From Citrobacter europaeus (GTDB taxonomy: Bacteria; Pseudomonadota; Gammaproteobacteria; Enterobacterales; Enterobacteriaceae), in contig CP083650.1 in assembly GCA_020099315.1 (NCBI GenBank), forward strand, positions 2,542,001-2,606,000: a stretch of 64,000 bases of DNA, read 5' to 3'. Below, in pieces: positions 16,634-25,285 of the stretch. Numbering within the stretch: position 1 is the first letter of the stretch; each line of letters begins with the position of its first letter. A program made the position numbers and the translations under genes. A model generated the notes under the pieces. It was not told where the DNA came from and ran no database searches. It was given only the letters and a program-made list of their open reading frames with translations.

Positions 16634-17974
16634 ATGTTCGTTACGCTTGCGTATATCGCATTCTTTTTGGTTTGTTCATGGGCAATTTTCAGAATCAACC
16701 AAAAAAGTCACTCCCTGTCAAAAAGTGTCTTCATCGCTATATTTTTGGGTGCTGTTATCGGCTTATCCCTGCATCTTATTGCTGCTGACGACAGTAAAAC
16801 GGTTATCGATTGGTATAATATTATCGGCAACGGCTATGTAAATTTACTGAAGCTGGTCGCGGTTCCGCTGATTTTCATTTCTATACTCTCAGCTATTAAC
16901 AAACTCGAAAATAGCGCTGGCATTGGGAAAATGTCGTTAACCATCGTCGGGTGCATGCTCTGTCTGGTGATGATTGCCGGGTTTGTTGGGTTGCTGACTG
17001 CACATGTATTAGGTCTGGACGCCAGCGCATTTGTTCATATGCAGTCCACGCTGACGGCTGACGATGTGAGCAAAACGGCTGCCATTTCACTGCCTAAACT
17101 GGTTACATCTCTAATCCCTACGAATATCTTCCTCGATCTCACTGGAGCCAGAAGCGTTTCCGTCATTGGCATTGTTATCTTCACCCTACTTGCCGGCGTG
17201 GCATTATTAAAAGTCAAACAAGATGCTCCGCAAGAAGGTGAAAAGTTAAGCGCAGGCATTAATGCCATCCAGTTCTGGGTGATGAAGATGGTGCGCATCG
17301 TTATTGCCCTCACCCCTTATGGCGTGATGGCATTAATGGCAGGCGTATTTTCTGCGTATCGCTTCGAACAATTTGCCAGTCTGTTAGGCTTTATTGGCGC
17401 TTGTTACATTGCGATTCTGATGATGTTTATCGTCCACGCGCTAATCCTGGTGCTGAGTGGCAATAATCCCGTTCACTATTTTAAAACTGTCTGGCCAGTA
17501 TTAACCTTTGCATTTGTTTCCCGCAGTAGTGCGGCATCTATTCCACTGGCTATTTCCGCACAGGAAAAGTTTGGCGTGCAAAACACCATTGCCAATATCG
17601 CGGCCTCATTTGGCTCCAGCATGGGTCAAAACGGCTGCGCCGGGATCTATCCGGCCATTATGGTAGCGATGATTGCGCCAACAATTGGAATTGATCCATT
17701 ATCGGTGCATTTTTTGCTCGCCATGCTGCCTGCAATTGCGCTCGGCTCTATCGGGGTTGCGGGCGTAGGCGGCGGCGGAACATTTGCTGCGCTGATCGTC
17801 CTTTCAACGCTGAACTTCCCGGTTGCACTGGTCGGAATTTTCATTGCCATCGAGCCTGTCGTTGATATGGCCAGAACGGCATTAAACGTGAACGGTTCGA
17901 TGATGTCGGGCGTGTTGGCTAACAGGATCCTGAAAAAGAGTGCTGAAGAACCACAACGCGTGAATGCGAATTAG
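16634..17974 (+). CDS. TcyP-like cation:amino acid (cystine) symporter
   Basis: A 446-residue inner-membrane protein of the dicarboxylate/amino acid:cation symporter (DAACS) family. It shares with E. coli TcyP (YdjN, L-cystine uptake) the signatures WPVLTFAFVSRSSAASIPL, GQNGCAGIYPAI and GVAGVGGGGTFAALIVL, including the helical-hairpin serines. It is a diverged paralogue, not the orthologue, so cystine is only the most likely substrate. The ATG at 16634 is preferred because AGAGG lies about 7 nt upstream; a GTG at 16607 would be in frame. It is the first gene of the block inserted between rstA and rstB and ends at a good terminator shared with the convergent permease gene. Confidence 0.85.
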   Translation: MFVTLAYIAFFLVCSWAIFRINQKSHSLSKSVFIAIFLGAVIGLSLHLIAADDSKTVIDWYNIIGNGYVNLLKLVAVPLIFISILSAINKLENSAGIGKMSLTIVGCMLCLVMIAGFVGLLTAHVLGLDASAFVHMQSTLTADDVSKTAAISLPKLVTSLIPTNIFLDLTGARSVSVIGIVIFTLLAGVALLKVKQDAPQEGEKLSAGINAIQFWVMKMVRIVIALTPYGVMALMAGVFSAYRFEQFASLLGFIGACYIAILMMFIVHALILVLSGNNPVHYFKTVWPVLTFAFVSRSSAASIPLAISAQEKFGVQNTIANIAASFGSSMGQNGCAGIYPAIMVAMIAPTIGIDPLSVHFLLAMLPAIALGSIGVAGVGGGGTFAALIVLSTLNFPVALVGIFIAIEPVVDMARTALNVNGSMMSGVLANRILKKSAEEPQRVNAN

Positions 17975-17994
17975 CCTGTCCTCTAGTAAGAAAC

Positions 17995-18025
17995 AAGCCT
18001 TCCTGTTCACGGAAGGCTTTATTTT
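17995..18025. terminator. Terminator between the symporter and the Ni/Co permease
   Basis: AAGCCTTCC (17995-18003) pairs with GGAAGGCTT (18011-18019) across a 7-nt loop, followed by TATTTTG on the plus strand. It serves the symporter gene and may also stop the convergent transcript. Confidence 0.75.
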
Positions 18026-18028
18026 GCG

Positions 18029-19057
18029 TCAACTAAACGTCAGTCCGTCGTATTTTCTCCAACGATAGTTTACTGCGGAGATAATCCAGCAGCCGATAAA
18101 GACGCCAATAATCGCAAATCCGACATTCCCCATATGGTCACTTAAATCGCTGACGGTATCCCACAAACCACCCTGGAGCGAAAACGCGTCAGAGAGAAGC
18201 CCCAACGCCTCCAGTCCACCAATAAATAGCGCGACAATCACCGAAGTCCCGGTAATGGTCATATTGTAATAGAGCTTACGTTGCGGCTTATTGAATGCCC
18301 ATCCGTAGGCCTCAACCATCAGAATACTGTCGAGACAATCAATTAACGCCATACCGCAGGTAAACAACGCAGGGAACACGAGAATGGACCATAACGACAT
18401 ACCACTGGACGCGCTTGAAGCGGAAATTCCCAACAGAGAAATTTCAGTGGCGGTATCAAAACCCAGACCAAACAGAAAACCGACAAAATACATATGCCAG
18501 TCTTTGCCTACCAACCGAAACGCCGAGCGGAAAAGCCAGCTCAGTGGACCTGAAACCGTAATGTCTTCCGTGGTGCCATCGTAAGTTCCGGTGCGCTTTA
18601 GATGGCGAAAGGCCTTCCAGACATGGCAGAAAATAATGAGATTAAGAGTAGCCAGAATCAGCAAAAACACGGCAGAAACCGTGGTCCCAATCAGGCCGCC
18701 GATATTCTGAAACCATGCCATGTGTTGCTTAAACGCGCTGGTGGTCAACGCAATGCCAATGCTGGCCAGCACCACGATGGTGGAGTGGCCGAGGGAAAAC
18801 CAGGCTCCCGTCGTCAGGGCGCGTTTTTTCTGCTGCATGAGTTTGCGCGTAGCGCTATCTATCGCGGCGATATGATCGGCATCAACGGCATGGCGCAAAC
18901 CATAGCACCACGCGATCAGACTCAGCGCCAGTAACGACGTGTTGTTGCTAAACGCGCTGAAAGCCCACAGCCACGCTACGATGTTTGCCCCGATGAGTAA
19001 GACCATCAACAAAAGAATGTTCGGGCGTTTTTTTAATAATGAAAACAATGCCTTCAT
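18029..19057 (-). CDS. NiCoT family nickel/cobalt permease
   Basis: A 342-residue inner-membrane protein with about eight helices. The NiCoT signature RHAVDADHIAAID is at residues 55-67; its His and Asp residues are required for metal recognition in NixA/HoxN. A second family motif, LGFDTATEISLLG, is also present. Such permeases bring in Ni2+ or Co2+ with high affinity for hydrogenase, urease or cobalamin synthesis. AGGGTGGA precedes the ATG at 19057; the in-frame GTG three codons upstream lies inside that ribosome site. It sits alone on the minus strand inside the rstA-rstB block. Metal specificity cannot be read from sequence. Confidence 0.9.
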   Translation of the reverse strand: MKALFSLLKKRPNILLLMVLLIGANIVAWLWAFSAFSNNTSLLALSLIAWCYGLRHAVDADHIAAIDSATRKLMQQKKRALTTGAWFSLGHSTIVVLASIGIALTTSAFKQHMAWFQNIGGLIGTTVSAVFLLILATLNLIIFCHVWKAFRHLKRTGTYDGTTEDITVSGPLSWLFRSAFRLVGKDWHMYFVGFLFGLGFDTATEISLLGISASSASSGMSLWSILVFPALFTCGMALIDCLDSILMVEAYGWAFNKPQRKLYYNMTITGTSVIVALFIGGLEALGLLSDAFSLQGGLWDTVSDLSDHMGNVGFAIIGVFIGCWIISAVNYRWRKYDGLTFS

Positions 19058-19177
19058 TGTTTCCACCCTGTCAAATTTGCGCTAAACAACACTCCACACC
19101 GCCATTCACTGATTGATTAATAAAACGTTTACCCGGCTAATGATAACTCTTAAGAATTACCAGCCCAGTGTCGTAGA

Positions 19178-20020
19178 TCAAAGTTGATTACCACCTGAAG
19201 CGAGCTCCGCCATCGCTAACTCCGCGATGCGCTGGGGTACAGAGGCGCAGTCCCCTTCTTGCAAGAACCAGGCAGACGACAACCCACACCAGGCAATAAT
19301 CCACATCAGCAAACGTTGCCGTTCAATGCGGGCGGTTTCAGACACGATGTTGACCCGTTGGGTGAATCTTTCTGGCTCAATGGCGACAGGTCTGGAGGGG
19401 TCGGCAAGATCAGGGTTGGTAAAAATATTGGCATAATCAAAGCCACGTTCGCCCACCAGCCCTTTAGGATCGATAGCCAGCCATCCTTTCGCTCCGAAAT
19501 CCAGAATATTGCCGTGGTGTAGGTCGCCATGTAATACAACTTCATTCAGGGGAGATGAGAGCAGCACGTCTGCCACCTCTGTGCAACGCGTCAGGATACC
19601 GCCATACTTTTTCGCTGCAGGAGCGAGATCGCGAAACCAATGATGCAGCGGTGTTAACTCAGGCGTTGACGCATTCCGGGGAAGATGAAGTCGACTGGAT
19701 GCATGGCAAATAATGCGACACGCCTGCGCATCGTTACCAGTCCAGGACATGTCCGCTAAAGACCCCGTCCCTGTCGCACGTTCCAACAGGATCGCCCCTG
19801 TTGCATGAGCAAGCACTTTCGCTGCGCCATTCCCGTTCCACCAGACCATGAGTTCGCAGCCGCTCCGTTCACTGTCATCGTCGGTGAGTTTAAGTATGGC
19901 TTTCTGACCCTCTTTGATAGCCACCACGGGCAAAAGCTGTGATGTGTGCGTCTCAAAGGGTTCGCCATCAGGAGTCAGTCCCCAACGGTTGAGCCAGGTG
20001 TTGAACAGACTCTTTTCCAA
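19178..20020 (-). CDS. APH(6)-like aminoglycoside/hydroxyurea kinase family protein
   Basis: A 280-residue protein kinase-like phosphotransferase. Visible are a possible ATP-binding Lys44 (AILKLTDD), the catalytic loop HGDLHHGN (164-171) and the metal-binding Asp184 in AIDPKGLVGERGFDYAN. This pattern matches the streptomycin 6-kinase group (StrB/APH(6)). A chromosomal member in a housekeeping region need not give resistance; the native substrate is unknown. A TTG start at 20018-20020 is proposed because GAGGA sits 6 nt upstream and similarity to the family begins there. The frame stays open upstream to an ATG at 20155, but that extension would overlap the divergent gene's upstream region and shows no family match. 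Confidence 0.8.
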   Translation of the reverse strand: MEKSLFNTWLNRWGLTPDGEPFETHTSQLLPVVAIKEGQKAILKLTDDDSERSGCELMVWWNGNGAAKVLAHATGAILLERATGTGSLADMSWTGNDAQACRIICHASSRLHLPRNASTPELTPLHHWFRDLAPAAKKYGGILTRCTEVADVLLSSPLNEVVLHGDLHHGNILDFGAKGWLAIDPKGLVGERGFDYANIFTNPDLADPSRPVAIEPERFTQRVNIVSETARIERQRLLMWIIAWCGLSSAWFLQEGDCASVPQRIAELAMAELASGGNQL

Positions 20021-20211
20021 ACAATATCCTCTTTTTTTCGCCGGATGATAACCACCGAAAAATGCCGGTTCAGCATTATTCCTGTTTTCTTTTGGTTGAG
20101 CCACACCCCCCACTGTCAACATCATTGGTTTACCTGGTAGAGCACTAACGAGCACACCCTTGCGTATTGGTGTGCCATGCTGACTGTGTTTTTTTCAATG
20201 AGGAAGGCCCG

Positions 20212-21003
20212 ATGATCACGATATGCAAAACCTGTGGAACATCCTATGACGTTGCTGACGCCTATCCCGAACATTGCGATATCTGCCAAGATGAACGTCA
20301 GTATGTCCCCGCAACCGGGCAGGAATGGGTCGATTTTGCCGCCCTTTGTGCTTCGCACACAAATAAGTGGCGGCAACATGATAGCGCTCTCTTCAGTATC
20401 CGCACCGTTCCCGATTTTGCAATTGATCAACGGGCGTTTATTCTGCGTACCCCGGAAGGCAATATTTTATGGGACTGCATTGCCACGCTCGACGATGCAA
20501 CAAAAATGCTACTAACATCCCTGGGCGGGCTTAAGGCCATCGCGATATCGCATCCACATTACTACACCACCATGCAGGACTGGGCTGAAGAATTTAACGC
20601 TCCGATTTACCTTCATGCCAATGACCGCAAGTGGGTAATGCGCAACAGCCCGTGGATTAGATTTTGGGATGGCGATACCCTGGAACTGACACGAGACGTT
20701 AGTGTGATACGTCTGGGCGGACACTTTGCTGGCGGCTGCGTATTGCACTGGGCTCGAGATGAAGGCGTGGTGCTTTCCGGCGATATCGTTCAGGTTACTC
20801 CTGGCGCGCATGCCGTCTCCTTTATGTGGAGTTATCCCAATATGCTTCCGTTGCCGGCCGCAACGGTCAGCGACATTACCCACCGCCTGAGCACGGTGAG
20901 ATTTAAACAGCTTTACGGCGCGTTTGAAGGAAAAGACATCACGCAAAATGCCGATGAAATCGTGCAGCGTTCAGGTGAAAAGTATGTTTCCTGTCTCAAA
21001 TAA
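20212..21003 (+). CDS. Metallo-beta-lactamase-fold protein with N-terminal zinc knuckle
   Basis: A 263-residue soluble protein. The first 30 residues carry CxxC...CxxC (Cys5, Cys8, Cys22, Cys25), a likely zinc knuckle. The rest looks like a metallo-beta-lactamase fold with a modified metal motif: SHPHYYTT (His114, His116) in place of HxHxDH, then GGHFAGG and LSGDIVQ supplying a further His and Asp. The Asp and third His of the standard motif are replaced, so standard hydrolase chemistry is doubtful. GAGGAAGG lies 4 nt before the ATG at 20212. It diverges from the APH-like kinase gene. No function is assigned. Confidence 0.8.
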   Translation: MITICKTCGTSYDVADAYPEHCDICQDERQYVPATGQEWVDFAALCASHTNKWRQHDSALFSIRTVPDFAIDQRAFILRTPEGNILWDCIATLDDATKMLLTSLGGLKAIAISHPHYYTTMQDWAEEFNAPIYLHANDRKWVMRNSPWIRFWDGDTLELTRDVSVIRLGGHFAGGCVLHWARDEGVVLSGDIVQVTPGAHAVSFMWSYPNMLPLPAATVSDITHRLSTVRFKQLYGAFEGKDITQNADEIVQRSGEKYVSCLK

Positions 21004-21032
21004 GCAGACCGTTTGTCTGTCATTGGCGCTCA

Positions 21033-21374
21033 TCAGGATGATATGGGATAGAAATGATAGACTGCTCCAATGACAGATACATTCACTATCACACTGATAA
21101 TGAAGTAGGTTTTGAATGGCTGTTTTTGTGTTTTATGGCGAAAGATTTGTTGACCCGCTATCGCGCCAGGCCAACCACCCACAACGCCAAACAACAGCAA
21201 GGTGGATTCCGGCACCCGCCGCCAGGCCCTGCGCGCCGCCATTTTGTCCGCGCCGTACATCGCCAACGTCAGTATGTTGGCGATCAAAAACCATATAATC
21301 AGGGGATACGAGGTGAAAATGCAGCCTGTCGCCGCGAAAATGAGTAGCAAATAACAACAGCGATTGAAATTCAT
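21033..21374 (-). CDS. DUF1294 family inner membrane protein
   Basis: A 113-residue protein with three or four predicted helices. It shows the DUF1294 pattern: YGADKMAARRAWRRVPESTL, then GVVGGWPGAIAGQQIFRHKTQKQPF. Members are small membrane proteins of unknown function, sometimes fused to a cold-shock domain; there is no such fusion here. It is convergent with the MBL-fold gene (29 bp apart) and its start faces rstB across 65 bp. Confidence 0.85.
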   Translation of the reverse strand: MNFNRCCYLLLIFAATGCIFTSYPLIIWFLIANILTLAMYGADKMAARRAWRRVPESTLLLFGVVGGWPGAIAGQQIFRHKTQKQPFKTYFIISVIVNVSVIGAVYHFYPISS

Positions 21375-21439
21375 ATTTTTATATCACAGCAATTTTGAGA
21401 GTATCAGTAGGCATTATATTGTGTATTCGGTGATTTTAT

Positions 21440-22741
21440 ATGAAGAAGCTGTTTGTGCAGTTTTATCTCCTGCTGTTTGTCTGCTTTCTGGTGATGACCC
21501 TGTTGGTCGGCCTGGTATATAAATTCACCGCAGAACGCGCGGGCAGGCAGTCGCTCGACGATTTAATGAAAAGCTCGTTGTACCTGATGCGCAGTGAGCT
21601 GCGCGAGATCCCACCACGCGACTGGGGGAAAACGCTGAAGGAGATGGATTTAAACCTCTCTTTTGACCTGCGCGTTGAACCGCTGAATAAGTACACGCTG
21701 GACGCGCCTACCATGCAGCGTTTGCGCGAAGGCGATATCGTTGCGCTTGACGATCAGTACACGTTTATTCAACGGATCCCCCGCAGCCATTATGTACTGG
21801 CCGTCGGCCCGGTCCCCTATCTCTATTTTCTCCATCAAATGCGCTTGCTGGACGTCGCGCTGATGGCGTTCATTGCCATCTCGCTGGCCTTCCCGGTACT
21901 GATCTGGATGCGCCCACACTGGCAGGAAATGCTCCGACTGGAAGCCGCTGCACAACGCTTTGGGGAGGGACATCTGAGCGAACGCCTCCATTTTGATAGC
22001 GGTTCCAGCTTTGAGCGGCTGGGGGTGGCGTTTAACCAGATGGCGGACAACATCAACGCGCTTATCGCCAGTAAGAAACAGCTTATCGATGGTATTGCCC
22101 ATGAACTTCGTACCCCACTGGTTCGCTTACGTTATCGGCTGGAAATGAGTGATAACCTCACCCTGCAGGAATCTCAGGCACTGAATCGTGATATCGGCCA
22201 ACTGGAGTCGTTGATCGAAGAGTTACTGACCTACGCCCGGCTGGACCGTCCGCAAAATGAACTAAAGCTCAGCGTACCGGACCTCCCTGTTTGGCTGACA
22301 ACCCATCTGGAGGATGTGCAAAGCGTGAATCCCCAGCGTGCAGTACGTTTACGTCATCTCAAGAGTGGCGACTACGGTGCACTGGATATGCGCCTGATGG
22401 AGCGTGTACTGGATAATCTACTGAATAACGCCCTGCGTTATTGCCAGTCTACGGTGCAAGCGAGCCTGTTATTGCACGGCAGTCAGGCGATGCTGGTTGT
22501 GGAAGACGATGGTCCCGGTATTGCACCCGATGCTCGTGAACAGATTTTTGAACCGTTTGTTCGCCTTGACCCCAGCCGCGACCGGGCGACCGGTGGTTGC
22601 GGACTTGGGTTAGCCATCGTCCACTCAATTGCTTTGGCAATGGGCGGTACGGTCGTCTGTGATGAAGGTGAACTCGGCGGCGCCCGTTTTACGTTCAGTT
22701 GGCCCGTATGGCATAACATTCCTGAATTTTCAGCTGCCTGA
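21440..22741 (+). CDS. rstB: Sensor histidine kinase RstB
   Basis: A 433-residue inner-membrane kinase, the same length as E. coli RstB. Two membrane helices (about 4-27 and 136-155) bracket a periplasmic sensor domain, followed by HAMP, the phosphoacceptor His221 in GIAHELRTPLVRLRYRLE, the N box VLDNLLNNALRY and G boxes DDGPGIAPD and GCGLGLAIVHS. It phosphorylates RstA. Unlike E. coli, where rstB follows rstA directly, here it lies 5 kb away behind genes of mixed orientation. It therefore needs its own promoter; TATATT at 21415-21420 is the nearest candidate. tus follows 73 bp downstream. Confidence 0.96.
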   Translation: MKKLFVQFYLLLFVCFLVMTLLVGLVYKFTAERAGRQSLDDLMKSSLYLMRSELREIPPRDWGKTLKEMDLNLSFDLRVEPLNKYTLDAPTMQRLREGDIVALDDQYTFIQRIPRSHYVLAVGPVPYLYFLHQMRLLDVALMAFIAISLAFPVLIWMRPHWQEMLRLEAAAQRFGEGHLSERLHFDSGSSFERLGVAFNQMADNINALIASKKQLIDGIAHELRTPLVRLRYRLEMSDNLTLQESQALNRDIGQLESLIEELLTYARLDRPQNELKLSVPDLPVWLTTHLEDVQSVNPQRAVRLRHLKSGDYGALDMRLMERVLDNLLNNALRYCQSTVQASLLLHGSQAMLVVEDDGPGIAPDAREQIFEPFVRLDPSRDRATGGCGLGLAIVHSIALAMGGTVVCDEGELGGARFTFSWPVWHNIPEFSAA

Positions 22742-22782
22742 CCCACATTGCTCGGTGGTCAGGTGGCAGATGTTATGCTATA

Positions 22783-22805
22783 AAAAAGTATGTTGTAACT
22801 AAAAT
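22783..22805 (+). promoter_or_regulatory. TerB-type Tus-binding site
   Basis: AGTATGTTGTAACTAA (22787-22802) is the conserved Ter core; the full 23-bp site differs from E. coli TerB at about two flanking bases. It ends 9 bp before the tus start, overlapping the likely promoter, so Tus can repress its own gene. The G end faces left, so forks moving left to right should be arrested. Confidence 0.93.
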
Positions 22806-22814
22806 GGTGAATTT

Positions 22815-23744
22815 ATGGCCCGTTACGATCTCGTCGACCGCCTGAACGGCACCTTCCGCCAGATGGAACAAGAGCTGGCGCTTCTGAACGCAAACCTGTT
22901 GCAGCAGACGCTGCTGATTGCGCGCGTCTTTTCGTTACCGGAAGTGGTCAAGGAGGCAGAGCATGCCCCATTGCAAAGCATTGATGTTAAGCAGCATTTA
23001 GGCAAAGAGGCTGAAACGCTGGCGCTAGGCCACTATCGTCACCTGTTTATCCAGCAACAATCCGAGAATCGTAGCAGCAAAGCGGCCGTCCGCCTGCCAG
23101 GAGTGCTGTGTTATCAGGTAGATAGCGCTGCCCAGCGTGCTCTGGAAGAGCAAATACAGCGTATTAACCAGCTAAAAACGACATTCGAGCGTATTGTCAC
23201 GGTGGAATCCGGGCTGGCGCCGGCAGCACGTTTCGAATGGGTGCATCGCCACCTGCCGGGACTGATTACGCTGAATGCCTATCGCACACTTACACTTGTC
23301 AGAGAGCCTGCTACCCTGCGATTCGGCTGGGCCAATAAGCACATTATTAAAAATCTGAAACGCGATGAAGTTCTGCAGCTACTGGAAAAAAGCCTGACGT
23401 CACCGCGTAGCGTACCCCCCTGGACGCGTGAAGAGTGGCAGGCGAAGCTTGAGCGGGAATATCAGGATGTCGCGGCCCTGGGGCAGCATGCTCGTCTGAA
23501 AATCAAACGACCGGTAAAAGTGCAGCCCATCGCTCGCGTCTGGTACAAAGGGGAGCAAAAGCAGGTGCAATATGCCTGCCCGACGCCATTGATCGCGCTA
23601 ATTAACAACGAAAACGGTATGACCGTACCGGATATCGGCGAGCTACTGAATTACGATGCCGACAATGTTCAGCATCGTTTTAAACCTCAGGCACAGCCGT
23701 TGAAATTGATAATTCCCCGACTGCACCTGTACGTTGCTGATTAG
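22815..23744 (+). CDS. tus: Replication terminus-binding protein Tus
   Basis: A 309-residue monomeric DNA-binding protein, the same length as E. coli Tus. It binds Ter sites and blocks the replicative helicase in one direction, confining fork meeting to the terminus. Similarity runs full length, from MARYDLVDRLNGTFRQMEQE to the C-terminal LKLIIPRLHLYVAD. Its Ter site lies in the promoter region. The last 4 bp overlap the end of convergent fumC. Confidence 0.97.
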   Translation: MARYDLVDRLNGTFRQMEQELALLNANLLQQTLLIARVFSLPEVVKEAEHAPLQSIDVKQHLGKEAETLALGHYRHLFIQQQSENRSSKAAVRLPGVLCYQVDSAAQRALEEQIQRINQLKTTFERIVTVESGLAPAARFEWVHRHLPGLITLNAYRTLTLVREPATLRFGWANKHIIKNLKRDEVLQLLEKSLTSPRSVPPWTREEWQAKLEREYQDVAALGQHARLKIKRPVKVQPIARVWYKGEQKQVQYACPTPLIALINNENGMTVPDIGELLNYDADNVQHRFKPQAQPLKLIIPRLHLYVAD

Positions 23745-25144
23745 CTGCCTGGCCGCATGCTGCCAACCATCAGCTCCGGACGTACCCAACTGTCAAACTC
23801 CGCTTCGGTCAGATATCCCAGCGCCAGAGCGGAGGCTTTTAGCGTCAGACCCTCTTTGTGCGCCTTTTTGGCAATTTCAGCGGCTTTATCATAACCGATA
23901 TGGGTGTTGAGCGCCGTCACCAGCATCAGCGACTCGTTGAGCAGTTGATCGATTCGCTCACGATTGGGCTCGATCCCCGTCGCGCAGTGCTGGTTAAAGC
24001 TTTCCATACCGTCAGCCAGCAGACGTACCGACTGCAGGAAGTTGTGGATGACCATCGGTCGGTAAACGTTGAGCTCAAAGTTACCTGACGCCCCGCCCAT
24101 ATTGATGGCGACATCGTTGCCCATTACCTGACAGCAAAGCATGGTCAGCGCTTCACACTGGGTGGGATTGACCTTGCCCGGCATGATCGAGCTGCCCGGT
24201 TCATTTTCCGGAATCGAAATCTCACCGATACCGCAGCGTGGACCGGATGCCAGCCAGCGTACATCGTTGGCGATTTTCATCAGCGACGCCGCCAGCCCTT
24301 TTAGCGCGCCGTGAGCGTGAACCAGGGCATCGCACGTGGCCAGCGCTTCAAATTTATTCGGTGCGGTAACGAACGGCGCACAGGTGATAACCCGCAGTTC
24401 ATCCGCGACCCGACGAGCATATTCAGGATGTGTGTTCAGTCCGGTCCCTACCGCAGTTCCCCCCAGCGCCAGTTCTGCCACGTGCGGTAAACTGTTTTCA
24501 ATGTGTCTGAGATTATGTTCGAGCATTGCCACCCAACCGGAAATCTCCTGGCCAAGCGTAAGTGGGGTTGCATCTTGTAGATGTGTACGACCAATTTTGA
24601 CGATATCGGCGAAAGCGTGGGACTTATCACTGAGCGTTTTGGTCAACACATTTAATTGCGGGATCAGAGCGTTACGTAGCGCAAGCAGTGCGGCAACGTG
24701 CATTGCGGTTGGAAAGACATCATTCGAGCTTTGGCTCTTATTAACATCATCATTGGGGTGTACCTTGCGTTCCATCCCTCGTACGCCGCCCAGTAATTCG
24801 CTGGCCCGGTTTGCCAGCACCTCGTTCATGTTCATATTGCTTTGTGTACCAGAGCCGGTTTGCCAGATGGCCAGCGGAAACTCATCACGATGTTTATCCG
24901 CCAACACCTCATCTGCGGCCTGCATAATAGCCCTGGCTTTATCCTCCGCCAACAGCCCGAGATCCTGGTTAACCTTTGCAGCGGCGCGTTTCGTCAGCGC
25001 CAGCGCATGGATCAGCGAGACCGGCATTTTCTCCGTAGAGATACGAAAATGCTCCAGCGAACGTTGGGTTTGCGCCCCCCAAAGCTTATCGGCAGGGACA
25101 TCAATTGCCCCCATTGAATCATTCTCGCGGCGTACCGTTACCAT
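23741..25144 (-). CDS. fumC: Class II fumarase FumC
   Basis: A 467-residue iron-free, oxidation-resistant fumarase interconverting fumarate and malate in the cytosol. The superfamily signature GSSIMPGKVNP contains the catalytic Ser318 of the SS loop. The active-site regions SGTQSNMNMNE, KSQSSND and GRTHLQDATP are intact. Length equals E. coli FumC. In E. coli it is induced by superoxide (SoxS) and iron limitation when FumA is inactive. It is 141 bp downstream of fumA, with a strong terminator between them, so it must have its own promoter there. Confidence 0.98.
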   Translation of the reverse strand: MVTVRRENDSMGAIDVPADKLWGAQTQRSLEHFRISTEKMPVSLIHALALTKRAAAKVNQDLGLLAEDKARAIMQAADEVLADKHRDEFPLAIWQTGSGTQSNMNMNEVLANRASELLGGVRGMERKVHPNDDVNKSQSSNDVFPTAMHVAALLALRNALIPQLNVLTKTLSDKSHAFADIVKIGRTHLQDATPLTLGQEISGWVAMLEHNLRHIENSLPHVAELALGGTAVGTGLNTHPEYARRVADELRVITCAPFVTAPNKFEALATCDALVHAHGALKGLAASLMKIANDVRWLASGPRCGIGEISIPENEPGSSIMPGKVNPTQCEALTMLCCQVMGNDVAINMGGASGNFELNVYRPMVIHNFLQSVRLLADGMESFNQHCATGIEPNRERIDQLLNESLMLVTALNTHIGYDKAAEIAKKAHKEGLTLKASALALGYLTEAEFDSWVRPELMVGSMRPGS

Positions 25145-25254
25145 TACCTGCTCCTTACATTAACAATTGATTAGGTTATGTTTCGACATTGCCCATTTGC
25201 ATTGGTCTTATGAGTATTAACGAGGATTAATCTGTCGTTTGGTGGTTCGTGCGG

Positions 25255-25280
25255 TAAAAAAAACCGCCCCGAAGGGCGGC
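25255..25280 (-). terminator. Terminator of fumA
   Basis: Read on the minus strand, CCGCCC-TTCG-GGGCGG is followed by eight T residues. It lies just after the fumA stop and separates it from fumC. Confidence 0.9.
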
Positions 25281-25285
25281 TGACG

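Noticed and set aside
24336..25163. 275-codon plus-strand ORF opposite fumC
   Set aside because: Ser/Ala-rich composition typical of an antisense shadow; fumC is intact on the other strand.
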